Source: Azolla pinnata (Eukaryota; Streptophyta; Polypodiopsida; Salviniales; Salviniaceae). Taken from it: a stretch of 64,000 nucleotides of DNA. Below, piece after piece: positions 1 to 11,230 of the stretch. A program made the position numbers and the translations under genes. Position 1 is the first letter of the stretch. Every line of letters starts with the position of its first letter. Below the pieces are notes generated by a model, which saw nothing but the letters and a program-made list of their open reading frames with translations, ran no database searches and was not told where the DNA came from. The stretch is from the NCBI GenBank assembly GCA_037176905.1, contig JBBBWG010008891.1:21371-85370 (forward strand), given 5' to 3'.

Positions 1-129
1 TTTAGGGTTTAGGGTTAGGGTTTACGGTTTAGGGTTTAGGGTTAGGGTTTACGGTTTAGGGTTAGGGTTAGGGTTTAGGGTTTAGGGTTTAGGGTTAGGG
101 TTTACGGTTTAGGGTTAGGGTTAGGGTTT
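1..129. repeat. Telomere-like repeat tract, inward orientation
   Basis: The tract mixes 7-nt TTTAGGG, 6-nt TTAGGG and variant TTTACGG units. The first 54 bases are two identical 27-nt blocks of four units each ending in TTTACGG, so the array has a higher-order structure rather than being pure telomerase product. The G-rich strand runs 5' to 3' into the window, which is the opposite of a chromosome end lying at the left edge; I therefore read it as interstitial. It ends 45 bases before the SirB start codon, so it may also act as telo-box promoter or 5' UTR sequence. Confidence 0.9.
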
Positions 130-174
130 CCGGCACAGCGCAGCAGAGAGGCAGCTCGCAACAGGCTCCCGGCC

Positions 175-2414
175 ATGGCTTCTCGCTGCTTCGATCCGTC
201 TTCTCTGCTCCCTCTTCGCGACCCTGTCAGATTTCTGCACCATCGCCGTCCTCATCATCTCCACCATCATCTTCATCTCCATCTCCATCTCCATGGTCGT
301 CGTCGTCCTCGCCTTCTTCCATTCTCTGATCCCGAGCTCCTTCGGACGACAACCGGCTCTGCGCTGCCTCAGCACACGCTCCACGCGGCGGCCTATCCCA
401 CCCCCGCTTCCTCCTCAGACCCGGCCCCCAGAAAGTACCGGAACACCGACGGCATTGTCATCGTCGATCATGGATCCCGAAGGGCCCAATCCAACGCCAT
501 GATCGGTAATGTTACCATCCCTTCTCCTCCGTTTCTCCTTCTCGCTTTTTCCCTTGTTCTTTCTTCTTCTTCTTCTGCTGCTACTGCTGTTTTCCCTTGA
601 AGGTTTCATGGTGCTCTCACGAGTTCAAAAAGGTTGGATCTTTGAGCTTTCTTCCGTTCCTTGTTTGCAGAGGCGTTTGTTGATATGTTCAAGCAAGAAA
701 CTGGTCATCTGAACGTAGAACCAGCTCATATGGTATGAAATACACATCTCTTGTATAATGTAAGATGTTCATGCAAATCAGTTTCCTGCTAAAACAAGAA
801 AATGAGTAAGAGTTTTTGTCTCTGGGTTATGATGAGCCTTAAGTTCTTTGATTGTTTTTCGTTTTCAATAGATTTGCGTACACATAATATGAATTTCTCC
901 TCCCATTCAGTTTCATGTTAAAATTAGAAATGAGCAAGATTTCCGGTTCAAGGTTCCTCTTACAGACTCTAAAAATTTCATCCAATTCAACCTCCTGCTA
1001 AACGTAAGGTTTTCAGTTTAGAGTGCTGAACCTCGAGGGTTTTCCTTTCCACATATATGCAGACACATTACGTAATCTTCTCATACCGTTGAGTTTCATG
1101 TTAAAATAATAAGATGAGTAAGATTTTGGGTTAGGGTCTAGAAATTAGGATGATGAACTCAACCACCTTAGCCTTGTTTCTCTCTCTGTCTGTCTCTCTC
1201 TCTCTCTATATATATATATATGCATACACGTAATGTAAATTTCTCATCCCATTGAGTTTCATATTAAAATAAGAAAATGAGTAAGATTTTTGGTTTAGGG
1301 TTTAGGACGATGAACCTCAAAGCGGCTTCTCTTGTTTCTCTATTGAGGGAGCAGGAGCTTGCGAATCCAACAATCAAAGAAGCTTTTGCGAAAGTTATTG
1401 AGAATGGGGCTACCAGAGTTATCATCTCCCCGTACTTTCTTTCTCCAGGTCGACATTGGGATAAGGTAAATGCATATATTTATGTATTCTCTTAGAAGCC
1501 GGTTTTTTAGAGATCTCGTTTTTTAGATTTTAGTTTTGCTTCATATTCCTCAAGATCAAAACCCCAATAAATGTAAAATGTACAATGTTATATGCTTTTA
1601 GAGTGGAAGATTGAGTACTCTAACGAATCTGCATAAATCTTTGACCAAAAACTTTGAGTACTATAATGTAAGAGGTTTAATTGTTAACTTTGATCTTTAT
1701 GTTGAACTGGATAGGATATCCCTGCATTGGCATCAGAAGCTGCAAGAGATCACCCCCACATACCATACATTGTAACTGCTCCTATTGGTTTGCATCCTCT
1801 TATGGTGGTAATTTTTTGCTACTCTTAAAAGTTTATGATCGATTGTTGTATGTGATTTTTATCCCATAAAAGACCATGAGTAGGGTTAGCAACCAATGTG
1901 ACATGCAACAACAAGAAATTGCAGATATTTAATACAATCAAATGTAATAATGCCCTATTTATCACCTAAAAGAATGATGTTGGAAGTAGAAATGAGCATG
2001 GGAACTTCATTTCTCTTGTTATACTTCTAGTGTACATACAGCTCATAGTTTAAGCATGTGGAAGGATCGCTATATATGGAAACAGATTTCTTGTTTTGTC
2101 CACAATAATATCTAGTAGTCTATACAATACTTGAACATATAGTGAAAGCGAATGCGTCAGTAAAGAATTCTATCACAGAAACGTGTGACATCATGGATGC
2201 ATTTATGTAACATTTTATGTTACAGGGCATTAGTATTAATTATAAGAATTTTGACTTAAGAGTCTCCAAAAAAGTAACATAGTACCTCTTTCTCAATTTG
2301 CAGGATATTTTGGAAGATAGAATAAATTATTGTTTGAGCCATGTAAGTGGTGAGGCTTCTGAATGCAACATGTGCATGGGAACAGGGCGATGCAAACTTC
2401 TTGAGTCATCATAA
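175..2414 (+). CDS. SIRB: Sirohydrochlorin ferrochelatase, plastid
   Basis: SirB inserts ferrous iron into sirohydrochlorin, the last step of siroheme synthesis in plastids; siroheme serves nitrite and sulfite reductases. I place five exons at 175-505, 671-732, 1355-1465, 1715-1807 and 2304-2414, all with GT-AG introns and phases that sum to 235 codons plus stop. The first ~85 residues are a His/Leu/Pro-rich presumed transit peptide, partly built from a CATCTC microsatellite. Then come IVIVDHGSRR (the CbiX/SirB N-terminal motif with the metal-handling His), NVEPAHM, ISPYFLSPGRHW with a second conserved His, and VTAPIGLHPLM. The C-terminus carries CNMCMGTGRCK, matching the cysteine cluster that in Arabidopsis SirB holds an iron-sulfur centre. 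The start is the first ATG after the telomere-like tract, in good context (GGCCATGGC). Long plus-strand readings through introns are artefacts. Family assignment is firm; the transit peptide is inferred. Confidence 0.93.
774..1325. repeat. Degenerate tandem repeat in SirB intron 2
   Basis: Four diverged copies of a ~130-180 bp unit share a core resembling TTTCATGTTAAAATAAGAAA followed by ATGAGTAAGATTTT and a GGGTTTAGG-like tail; cores start near 790, 920, 1105 and 1270. The tails contain telomere-like TTAGGG motifs. A (TC)n(TA)n microsatellite lies at about 1180-1222 between copies 3 and 4. The intron has probably grown by tandem duplication. Confidence 0.7.
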
Positions 2415-5400
2415 TTTCAGGAATTGTTAATAGTGGATTGCATGAATTAAAACAAAAAGCTTCAACTGGATTCTTTGAATGTCCACGCAGTGTGATGAAG
2501 TGTATCTTTGTAACTCTAAGTTTTATGCAATAATATAAGTCCCACAATATGGTAAATTGATTGCATTTGTGTTTATTATTGTCTGGTTGGAAAGCATAAT
2601 CATGCACATAGACATGGAAATGAAAGGAAGAGGCTAGCCATAACCTCTAGCTTGGAGTTAAATCTTTACAAAGTTCATTCAATTATGTCAAGCTTTTTTA
2701 TGAGTCAAGCATGGTCTGAGGTTGGGGCAGTGTTTTAGTAAATTTTCTACACGAATTTTTTTGATGTATTTTCGTCGATTTACAACTGACATTGTTGTCC
2801 CGTCTTGGGGAATAAGGTATGTTGCTTATCCCTCGAGCAACGAAGAGTATGTACAAATACACATCGTGTGTTCTTGATAAAAATGCAGGTATTTCTAATG
2901 CCTGAGCATATTACATATTTAGCTTCGACATCTCTCATTGAGAGAATTATCATAGAAGAGATATGGAATTAATTGCTTCCATGATTGCTGTATCCTTCTC
3001 GAGTATTACTGCTTGCTTTTCAAGTCAGCATGTATGCCATTTGCTTCAGCATGCAACTTCTGGTTTTCTGGTTTTTGTTCTCTTGATCTCTTAGTGCTAG
3101 TTTTGCTGCACTTCTCCTCCTGCTGCATATATCTCCCTAGACCGCGGAGTCCAGCTCGGTCTGCTGTTCACTCTCTTTGACTTCACTGTTTGCTGCATTT
3201 AGCCTTCTTTTCTACATCCTTAATTTGTTTTCTGGCTTCCTTAACCATGGCCATCAGTTGCCTCCTCTGCCTCTTTCCGTTTATGCCAGGACTTTTATGT
3301 TTCTGCATTGCTTTTTGCCTGTTAATTTTCCTATCTTGTCTCAATTCTCTCTCTTTTTTTCCATATTACCGCTTGATTTTTTCATCGGCTCTCTGATTTT
3401 TGTCCTTGTTCTTATTCTTCCTGAGCCTTAGTAATATCCTTGCTTGCATCCATCCTTTGCCAAATAATGATATGCTTGTTTTTCTTTACTTTTAATACCG
3501 TATGTTTGGCCGCATTTCAGGTGATTGAGACTTCCCGTTGAGCAGCTCCTCTGGTAATTGTCGTCAGGAAGTATCCTTTGTGATTTTCCCAACTGTTCTT
3601 TGTGGTGTTTTTGGTTTTATCTTAGCCATTTATGAGATTACTCAGTGGGAAGGACATGTTCCCACTCAGCCCTTTCATCCTGCATTCTCTCTGTTGTCAG
3701 TATCATTTTTCATGCCAACCGACTTGTGACTTATGCTGATCATGGATGAAGTATGGCCTCAAATTTATGGGCCACCTCTGGCATGCCTGGAAAATTCAGC
3801 ATTTCCCGGTATTCTCATGGTAATGGCATTTGTCTCATCAAAGTTGATGTTTCCCGTTGTTTTTTCCTAGTCTTTATCTGCCCATGGAATGAACCAACTG
3901 CCCAGCAGAATAAAGTGTCAATGCAACTGCTCACAGAGACAGAACTTTAGAAAGTAGAATTCTAATTCATGTAAAATATAGGCCTCTGTGTGAATCATTT
4001 AGAGATGTAGAGTTTCCATATATTGTATTACAGTGCCCAAATCAGGGAGCTGGAGAATAATAATACTCGGCATGCGGTATCTTTTCTGTTTATTAATACA
4101 AAGTTGTATCTTGTTAAAAAAAACACTTACCAGTGCTGACATATCTAGAAATAAGGAGTTCCTATTGCTGTACAGGGTTACATTACCCAAAGTAAGGGAG
4201 CTGTAAAAATGGCATGGTTTGTTTCCCTTGTGTCCCTTGTTCCAAAATCAGACATCTCTGATCAGCCCATATAGAACACCTTTTGTTTTGATCTATCTAT
4301 TGTCAGAATCGAAGTGTGCAGCAAACCAAAGCGTCTTGTATTTTATTCTGGCGTACGCATAATGCATATACTATGAAAGATTTATTATGATCACATGTCG
4401 CAAGGACACTTTTTTCTCTACAGGAGGCTAGTGATTTTTTCACATATTACCACATCCTTTACCTCGATCGTGGTTTTTTGGTACTTTGGAGATCATAGCA
4501 ACTGCTTTTTGGCTACAGAAATAAACTATCAAACATGACAATAACTTGGTTTTAAAATAAGTTTTCTAGTCTTTTAGAAATTTGAAAATGGCTCAAGTGT
4601 TCTTGTATATTTTCGATGTCGAAGCTTGTTTCCACTTAATCCTATTTTGTCTGTTAATACAGATTCTAGCCATCCCAGCAATATTTGTGAGGGCTGATTT
4701 AGATTGGTATCTCAATCTTATTCTATTTGTAGGCACATCACAGTCTTCACACACATATTTAGAGTAGCCAAGGCAGCAATAATTTCTACTTTCTTAGTTA
4801 GCAGATTTGCAGGTGATTCTTTGGAGCATGTGTTCTCCGGCACTGGATTTCTTCTTAGGGATCTATTGCAAGGATACGATGTGGAACACAATTGATCTAT
4901 TGCACTAGTGTGCCTGCACTATTCCTGCAATGGCTGACCCAAGCAGAAACTTTTTGGAATCAGAGCAAAAAGCAATCTTTCAAATCAAGGACAATGTGCC
5001 AATGGGGAAAGTAATCTTTCAAGAGTACAAACCAAATAGCCAATCTAAGAAACATAAGAAATGACATTTTGGTCGTATCTTTCAGAGATATGCTGCATGT
5101 CTCGCAAAGAAATTGAAGGACAACATGCCAACAGGTGAATACTCTTGACCATGGTTTAAAAATATAGAAAAAACTATTGGGTTGAGGATGCCTAATGACC
5201 TTCGCCCCTGCAGTTTTGCAGTTTGGCTTGAGAGTGCCACAAAAACTTCTTTTGGTCGTACCTATAGCAGTGCAAATCAGTTTCATACTTGAAAGAATCA
5301 GCTTTAAAGTTGTTCTATGAAAGTGTAAAACATGAAGAAAACTGCATTTGCTTCATTGTTGACAGGGAAACGATTATAACTTCTTGAGGCGTGCCTAGGA

Positions 5401-6721
5401 AGGAAGAATAGGATTGACAGAGTAAACTAACCAATGGAAGTAAACATAAGGCTCATATCTAAACCACTATTTAAAAGCAACTACAAACTTGATAGGAAAT
5501 TAAGCGTGTCAAAACACGCAATTATAAATGCCTACACCATATTATAAATATTTCCACATTCCTTTAAATATGCTCACATCAAAGCTTAAATAGTGTACAC
5601 ATCAATTGATAGCATTAGATTACAAGTGGAAAGCTTTTAGGGAGGTCATTTTCTCGTGCAGAAAGAAACAAACACTTGTAGGTTAAGGATACTCCTTCCT
5701 AAGGAAAAATATGAGTTAATAAATATCCTAAAGCTCGGAAATAAATATATGGATGTCATGACTATCATGTGTATGTTAAAGGAGGCTTAGGTAAAGAAAG
5801 AAGGAAGCTTGTTCACAGTTTCTTCACATCCACAAATAGCATCACAACTTTTGAATTAGACAATTTATTTGTGGATTATATACTATGCGGCACACCTTAT
5901 GATTGGAGTAACTGTTAAATCAAATAGGGGATAATCAATTAATATAATCAAACTATTTGGCGATTCGGTGCTCTTAAAGCAAAGCTATTGGATGTGTAAT
6001 GAAATACTGATACTAACATAGGGACCAAAAAGAGTGGTAAAGAGTTTATGAACAAGTTTGTTTTCATACACACCATAGCATCGGTGATTTACCCCGTCAC
6101 TCTTTTGATTGCAAATAAAGGAAAGTTGTTTTTTTAAATGTCTGTGATCATTCTGCTGTTTTCTGAATCTTTTGATAAGATGACCACTGAGCAGGTTTGA
6201 TGATGCAAATAGCTTATGAATGTATGAAAATAGAGAGGACAGTTGCTCTCGGTGTCAGCAGAGGTTGCTCACTCTGAACAGCTCTCCTTGGGTCAGTCAT
6301 CGATTAATCAAAACAAGTAATTGATGAATTTATACATAAGTGTTCATGAAAACAATCATTGATAAGCACCATTGTTGTCACTGAGACCAAAGTTTACGTG
6401 TTGATATCAAAAATTGAAGGGGAAAAAGGGTTTAAACCTCATCCATCTTGGCTTATTTGCAATCGAATTGAACCATTTCTATTGAACCCTCATATTCCTA
6501 ATTTTGTGCTCAACTAATCCCTCGCACGGAAGCTTGCATGCACAATGGAGACTGTAGGACTCTATGTATGAGTGTGTGCATGTGCTTATGTGTAAGTATG
6601 GCATAGTTCGGATTTTTTAACCAAAAAAAGGTAAGTCCTTTGTGCTTCATATGAAAATATAACCTGGAAGCGATCATTGAGTGTATTTGTGCTTTGAAGC
6701 TTGGATTTCAAGCTTGTGATA
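2415..6721. other. Intergenic, no gene seen
   Basis: This 4.3 kb holds the SirB 3' UTR and the region past the AOC 3' end. The strands give only short open frames without recognisable domains. A pyrimidine-rich stretch at about 3060-3430 is low in complexity. A weak direct repeat with the phrase CAGGGAGCTG / AAGGGAGCTG occurs near 4040 and 4190. I see no RNA gene or structured repeat. Confidence 0.6.
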
Positions 6722-8589
6722 TCAGTTGGTGAAGTTCGGTAATGCAACCCCTGGGGACGAAGCGTTTGGGAATGGTTTTACATCCTCAGTTGGAGGAACA
6801 GTCTCCCATATCAATTCTGATGGTAATTTCGGGATTCCATAGAGCTGAAACCTGTAGAACAGGCATGTTGGAAACTTGACATTTTTGAGTGTCACAGTTC
6901 CATACACACCTATGAACTTTCCAGACCCTCCGGTCACAGCAAGAACTGTGTCTCCATAGTCGGTATAAGGCCCCTGACATTTTCATTCAAAGATGAGAGA
7001 TATGACATTTCAATGCACTGGAAACATCTAGTTTGAGCTCAAAAGAAGTCATATGGAAAGTGTTTATGAATACCTCTCTGTTTGTTTATACAGAATTTCT
7101 AGACACTACCACTAACTACATCTGAAAACTAATCTATTGCTTGTGCTCTGGTTTCAACTAATGGATTATGTTCTAACTTTTGAATGTTTGTATCTTTTTC
7201 TAGAAAAATAGAGATGATTATTTAACTTGAAAGTTGATTTGTAGCCTCACTTTTTTGGGGTTTAACATCTGTTCATTTGAGGAAATCTTGTCAAGTTAAC
7301 CTGTATTTCAATGAGAATGGGAACCCTAAACTTGGACTGGTGTTTTTCAGCTTTGTGGTGACTTACACTGACATTTTTCTTTTTTATACTTTTGTGGGAA
7401 CTTTCCTACCTGAACAGATATGTGCCCCAAGTCTCCGAAGTAGAAGCTATATGTAGCTTCATACAAACACCCCCCCTTTTCTTGGTTGTATCGAATAATC
7501 ATGCACACTCCAGCTGTGATGCCCAATCGCTTCTCCAGGGACCCAGAATAGAGCTGCATTGCAATTTGAGGCATTGAGAGGATCAGAGCTATGGAAACTA
7601 AGCGAAGGTAGAGATAATGAAATGAAGTGAAATGGGTGCTCAACATTACAAGCTTATAGCTCTTATATCTTTTACCTTGTTTGTGAAAGCGACAAGCATC
7701 CCTAGACTGCCTACGACTTTCAGCCTCTGGAAATCAAATGTGGGTGTGTTGAAAGGTAATAGCAACGGACTACCACGATCCTGCTCATTGAACTCGTAAA
7801 CTGTCAATTCTTGCACTTCTTCATCTGATCAAAAGCAAGCACAGGATGTCAATCAGTAGTGGCAATGTCAAAATACCGCATCTGTGCATGATGTATGTGA
7901 TGGGGAACTGGTATGTGATAGGGACGGTGCCGATTGGGCCCCATCTTGAAGAGTGAATATCAAATGCGATTGTCATGCTGCTTGTTCTCTGTTACTTGAA
8001 GACAGCTGTGAGTTGGAACACAAGAATGTGGCAAAGCTGTGTAGGATATCTGGCACAACAAACATGTGGGAAGGTGGGGACTGGCCCTGTAAGTAGACAT
8101 ATGTTTGGCTCAAGAAGAAATTCTGGCCATTGTGAGATAAGCAGCACAGCAGAGTTTGAGATCTTTCTTCATGATCAAAATCGAAGAATGCAAAGCTGTT
8201 AGAAATTGGGAAATTGGATAGGTGCCAGCCACCATACAGCTAGCTAAATTGTGTAGCACCCACTTGTGTTATGTAGTTTTTGTGGTATGGAAAAGAAATC
8301 ATCACAGTGCTTGTCGACGGACACTGTTCGATGAGAGCCTGTCATGAGATGAGGTGATGCATGTTGTTCTTAACATGGGGAAGAGGAAGAGGAGCTCACC
8401 GTTTTGACGCCGGCCGGCGAAGATGGCTGTGCTAATGGCATGCCTTTTCAGCCTCAAACCATGATTTCCTTGAATAGCTGGTGCAAGTGGTGATACTCGT
8501 GCTAAATTGCGGAGTCCTCTATCGAGAGACCTAGATAGAAATACACATTTGAAGGTTAAGGGAAGTGTGTGATGATGATGGCCAATCAC
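6722..8589 (-). CDS. AOC: Allene oxide cyclase, plastid
   Basis: AOC cyclises allene oxide to cis-(+)-12-oxophytodienoic acid (OPDA) in plastids, the stereochemical step of jasmonate/OPDA synthesis. Minus-strand exons are 8589-8400, 7824-7676, 7553-7410 and 6973-6722; junction phases agree and give 244 residues. Hallmarks seen are [80 protein letters not shown] and the C-terminal ALPNFTN. These form the eight-stranded AOC barrel and its hydrophobic pocket. The N-terminal ~60 residues are basic and Ser/Arg-rich as expected of a transit peptide. The exact start is uncertain: the ATG at 8587-8589 keeps frame, but a donor-like CAG/GTGACT near 8600 would allow an extra 5' exon. The gene is convergent with SirB across a long spacer. 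Identity is firm, 5' end moderate. Confidence 0.92.
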
Positions 8590-9340
8590 CAGTCACCTGA
8601 TGATTCGCACCAGAACGGCATCCGGAAGATGCTCCAAGAGATGAAGACAATGAATGGGCTATGCTAAAAACCCGTTTATGGGAGGTGAAATCATTTCTTG
8701 ACATTGCGAATGATGTGAAACAATGGATGAGCCACAGGACTTACATGGGGCATGAAGCGAATGGAGGCCGGAGGCAGCAGGAGCTGGAAGAAGAAGCAGC
8801 TCTAGGAATGCATGTAACAAGGGAATGGCATTGGGGGGGGGTAGCGATCGCCATGAATCGGCAATGCGTGATGAAGCGAAATCAAAGGTGAAAAAATAAA
8901 TCTGGAGAGACAAGGAAGAGGGCCTCGGAGATGCCGAATTCTGCTGATGTGGTGTGGGATTTCTGTTGTGGATGAGGTGCTGATATATATATATATATAT
9001 ATATATATTTATTCATATAGAGGGAGCTGGAATCAGTGTTGGTGGTTGCAGTAAGATGTGGAGGAATCTATGTTTTTGTGTGTGTGCAAATTGAAATGCC
9101 GATTGAAATAGTGTCTTGGGATTGATCTTTTTGCACATGATTCCATCGGCAGAAAGAAGAGAAGGGATTTCAGTGCTCGGCATCGATGCGGAGGCGACAA
9201 AAGAATCCAGGGAACTCCTGAATCTGTGTGGACCGTTATTTGCATCACGTGCTCGAAACACGCGCAGTTTTTCGGTACTACTGCTCTCCCCTCTCCCGCC
9301 TTTCAGTGTCAAAATTACAAAACTTATGTCTGCAAAAGTG
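8590..9340. other. AOC upstream region with (AT)n tract
   Basis: The region holds the presumed AOC promoter and 5' UTR. An (AT)n microsatellite lies at about 8981-9009. Open frames on both strands here have no recognisable domain. Nothing else is supported. Confidence 0.5.
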
Positions 9341-9480
9341 CTGGCTTTTTTTGGGGGGGGGGGGGGGGGGGTGTTGGTCCCCAACCTTTTCCACAAAAAA
9401 AGACAAACCCCCTTTTCCTTTTTTTTTTTTTGGGGGGGGGGTGGGGTGTGTTGATTCCCAAACTTTTTCCAAAAGAGAAG
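9341..9480. repeat. Duplicated poly-T/poly-G tract
   Basis: Two adjacent ~70-80 bp units have the same order: a T run, a G run, then TGTTG, a TCCCCAA- or TTCCCAAA-like block and a C-terminal CTTTTTCCA-like block followed by an A run. The first G run is 19 bases (9353-9371); the second is 10 (9432-9441) followed by TGGGG. Such runs can form G-quadruplexes. Run lengths may be affected by sequencing error. Confidence 0.75.
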
Positions 9481-9984
9481 CAAGATCACTTGTTCTTTTG
9501 TTTGCTGTTGTTGGCACGAGGGCACCATAGCGATGCGCTGCGCAATAAGCTCCGGGGGGTTAAAGCAGCGCTTTGTCAATTTCGTGCCTTCGTCCAGTCT
9601 TCATCGGCTTCTTCTTTTCCCCCCTCGGACTTCTGCTGCTCTTTCCTGCTTCAATTTGATGCTAGATCCATTGGTTGAGATCCATTGGTAATGCTGGATG
9701 GGCGAGGAGACCGATGCAAAAACAACAAAAAAAACGAAAAAGGACAAGAGAAGAGAAAACTATCGCTTTCTGTTGCCCCTTGCCAATTGAAACATGTGAC
9801 ACTCTTCGAGATGTGTTTGGTCGCTGCGAGACATTCCCGTGTTCTCAGATCCTGGTTGTGTCGATTTCAGCCGAATTGCGGTGTCTATTTTCGATTCTGC
9901 GGCAAGCAAACTGAACAGTTTCTCTACTGTCAGGTTTGTGGTAGTAGAGATGCGGTGGTTGTACTCCAAATGATGACAAGCCGA

Positions 9985-10560
9985 ATGGAACATCGGCAGT
10001 GTCCATATCATTGCAGCGATCACATCATCGGCAGCTCCAGTACTACTCGGTGGGATTGACGGAGTCGTTGCCCAATGCTGATGATCGAATTGTTCAACTT
10101 GGTCGCATTCTTTCCGATCATCGCCACGCGATCATGTCGGCTCAGTATTGCTCAGCGGGATTTGACGCAGTCGTTGCCCCAGTGCTGATGATCATTTTCT
10201 TCAGTTTGGTGCCAGTCTTCCATGGATATCATCGCAGCGATCATGTCGGCAGCTCGGTATTTACTCCGACGGAGTCGTTGCCCAAACGCTGATGAATGAT
10301 GATTTTGTTAAATTTGGTGGCACTCTTCCATAATCGCAGAGATCATGCCGGCAGCTCACTATTTTACTTAGTGGGATCGATGGAGTCGTTGCCCGAACGC
10401 TGATGATTACTTAGTGGGATCGATGGAGTCGTTGCCCGAATGCTGACGATCGTTTTTGTTCAATTTGGTGGAGCTCGATTCCATCATCGCAGCGACCATG
10501 TCAGCATCTCAGCGTTAGTCAGCAGGATCGCTCGTGCAATTGCCCAAATGCTGATAATCA
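9985..10560. repeat. Minisatellite, ~107 bp unit
   Basis: About five full copies and one truncated copy share GAGTCGTTGCCC (positions near 10062, 10168, 10272, 10382, 10426 and, as GCAATTGCCC, 10535) followed by a GCTGATGAT block, a TTTGTTCAATTTGGTGGCA-like block, and ATCGCAGCGATCATG(T/C)CGGC. Spacing is 104-110 bp except one 45 bp partial copy. The ORFs reading through it look like repeat artefacts. Confidence 0.85.
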
Positions 10561-10652
10561 TTTTGTTCAATTCGGTGGCAGTTTTCGGGTGGCCCATCGG
10601 CCATATATATACCATCAGTGACGAAGGTATAATTGATGAAGTGTGTGGATCT

Positions 10653-10654
10653 AC

Positions 10655-10691
<37 letters not shown>

Positions 10692-10692
10692 T
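10653..10692. repeat. (CAT)n microsatellite
   Basis: About thirteen CAT/ATC trinucleotides in a row, just after the minisatellite. Confidence 0.95.
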
Positions 10693-10910
10693 CCATCTTC
10701 TGAACAGTTTTTTCTGGGCCAGTAAACTTGTGTAAAACAACCCCCTTTTTTTGTTTTTACTGCTCATCAAGCATCTTCTTAATGGTACAAAATTTGTTGT
10801 CCAATGCTGGTTTTTATTACCATCATTGGGGTTCGGAAGCTCAGTACGCTTCGATTACCGGAAGAGTTGGTTGTTTGTGCGGCGGCGGCGCTTCAATGCT
10901 GACACAAACT

Positions 10911-11230
10911 TGAGCCTCATCATCGTCCAAAAAGCTGCAGATTTTCGCATGCACATTCTTTGAAGTTTTTGAGTGGAGGTTTCTTCTTCCACTAGAACTG
11001 AATCAAAACTGTGGAGACTTCAAAGAATAGGCCAGATTGATGGTGATGGTGGTGATAGTGTGCCTCATCGTCGTCCAAAAGCTGCGGATTTTCGCACGCA
11101 CATTCTTTGAAAGTTTGAGTGGAGGTTCTTCTTCCATTGGAACTGAATCAAACTGTGAAAACTTCAAAGAATAGGCCAGATGATGGTGATGGTGGTGATG
11201 GTGATGATGATGATGATGGTGGTGGTGAGG
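10911..11230. repeat. Tandem duplication, ~149 bp unit, with (GATGGT)n tails
   Basis: Two copies begin at about 10913 and 11062 with GCCTCATC(A/G)TCGTCC and share GCTGC(A/G)GATTTTCGCA, GAGTGGAGGTT and CTTCAAAGAATAGGCCAGAT. Each copy ends in a GATGGTGATGGTGGT-like tract. The copies differ at roughly one base in ten, so the duplication is fairly recent. A (TTC)n run follows at about 11260-11290. Confidence 0.85.

Noticed and set aside
1-129. True chromosome end
   Set aside because: The G-rich strand points into the window, opposite to a left-end telomere, and the units are heterogeneous.
8659-8913. 84-codon minus-strand ORF upstream of AOC as its transit peptide
   Set aside because: Its frame closes before the AOC exon and no donor/acceptor pair joins it in phase.
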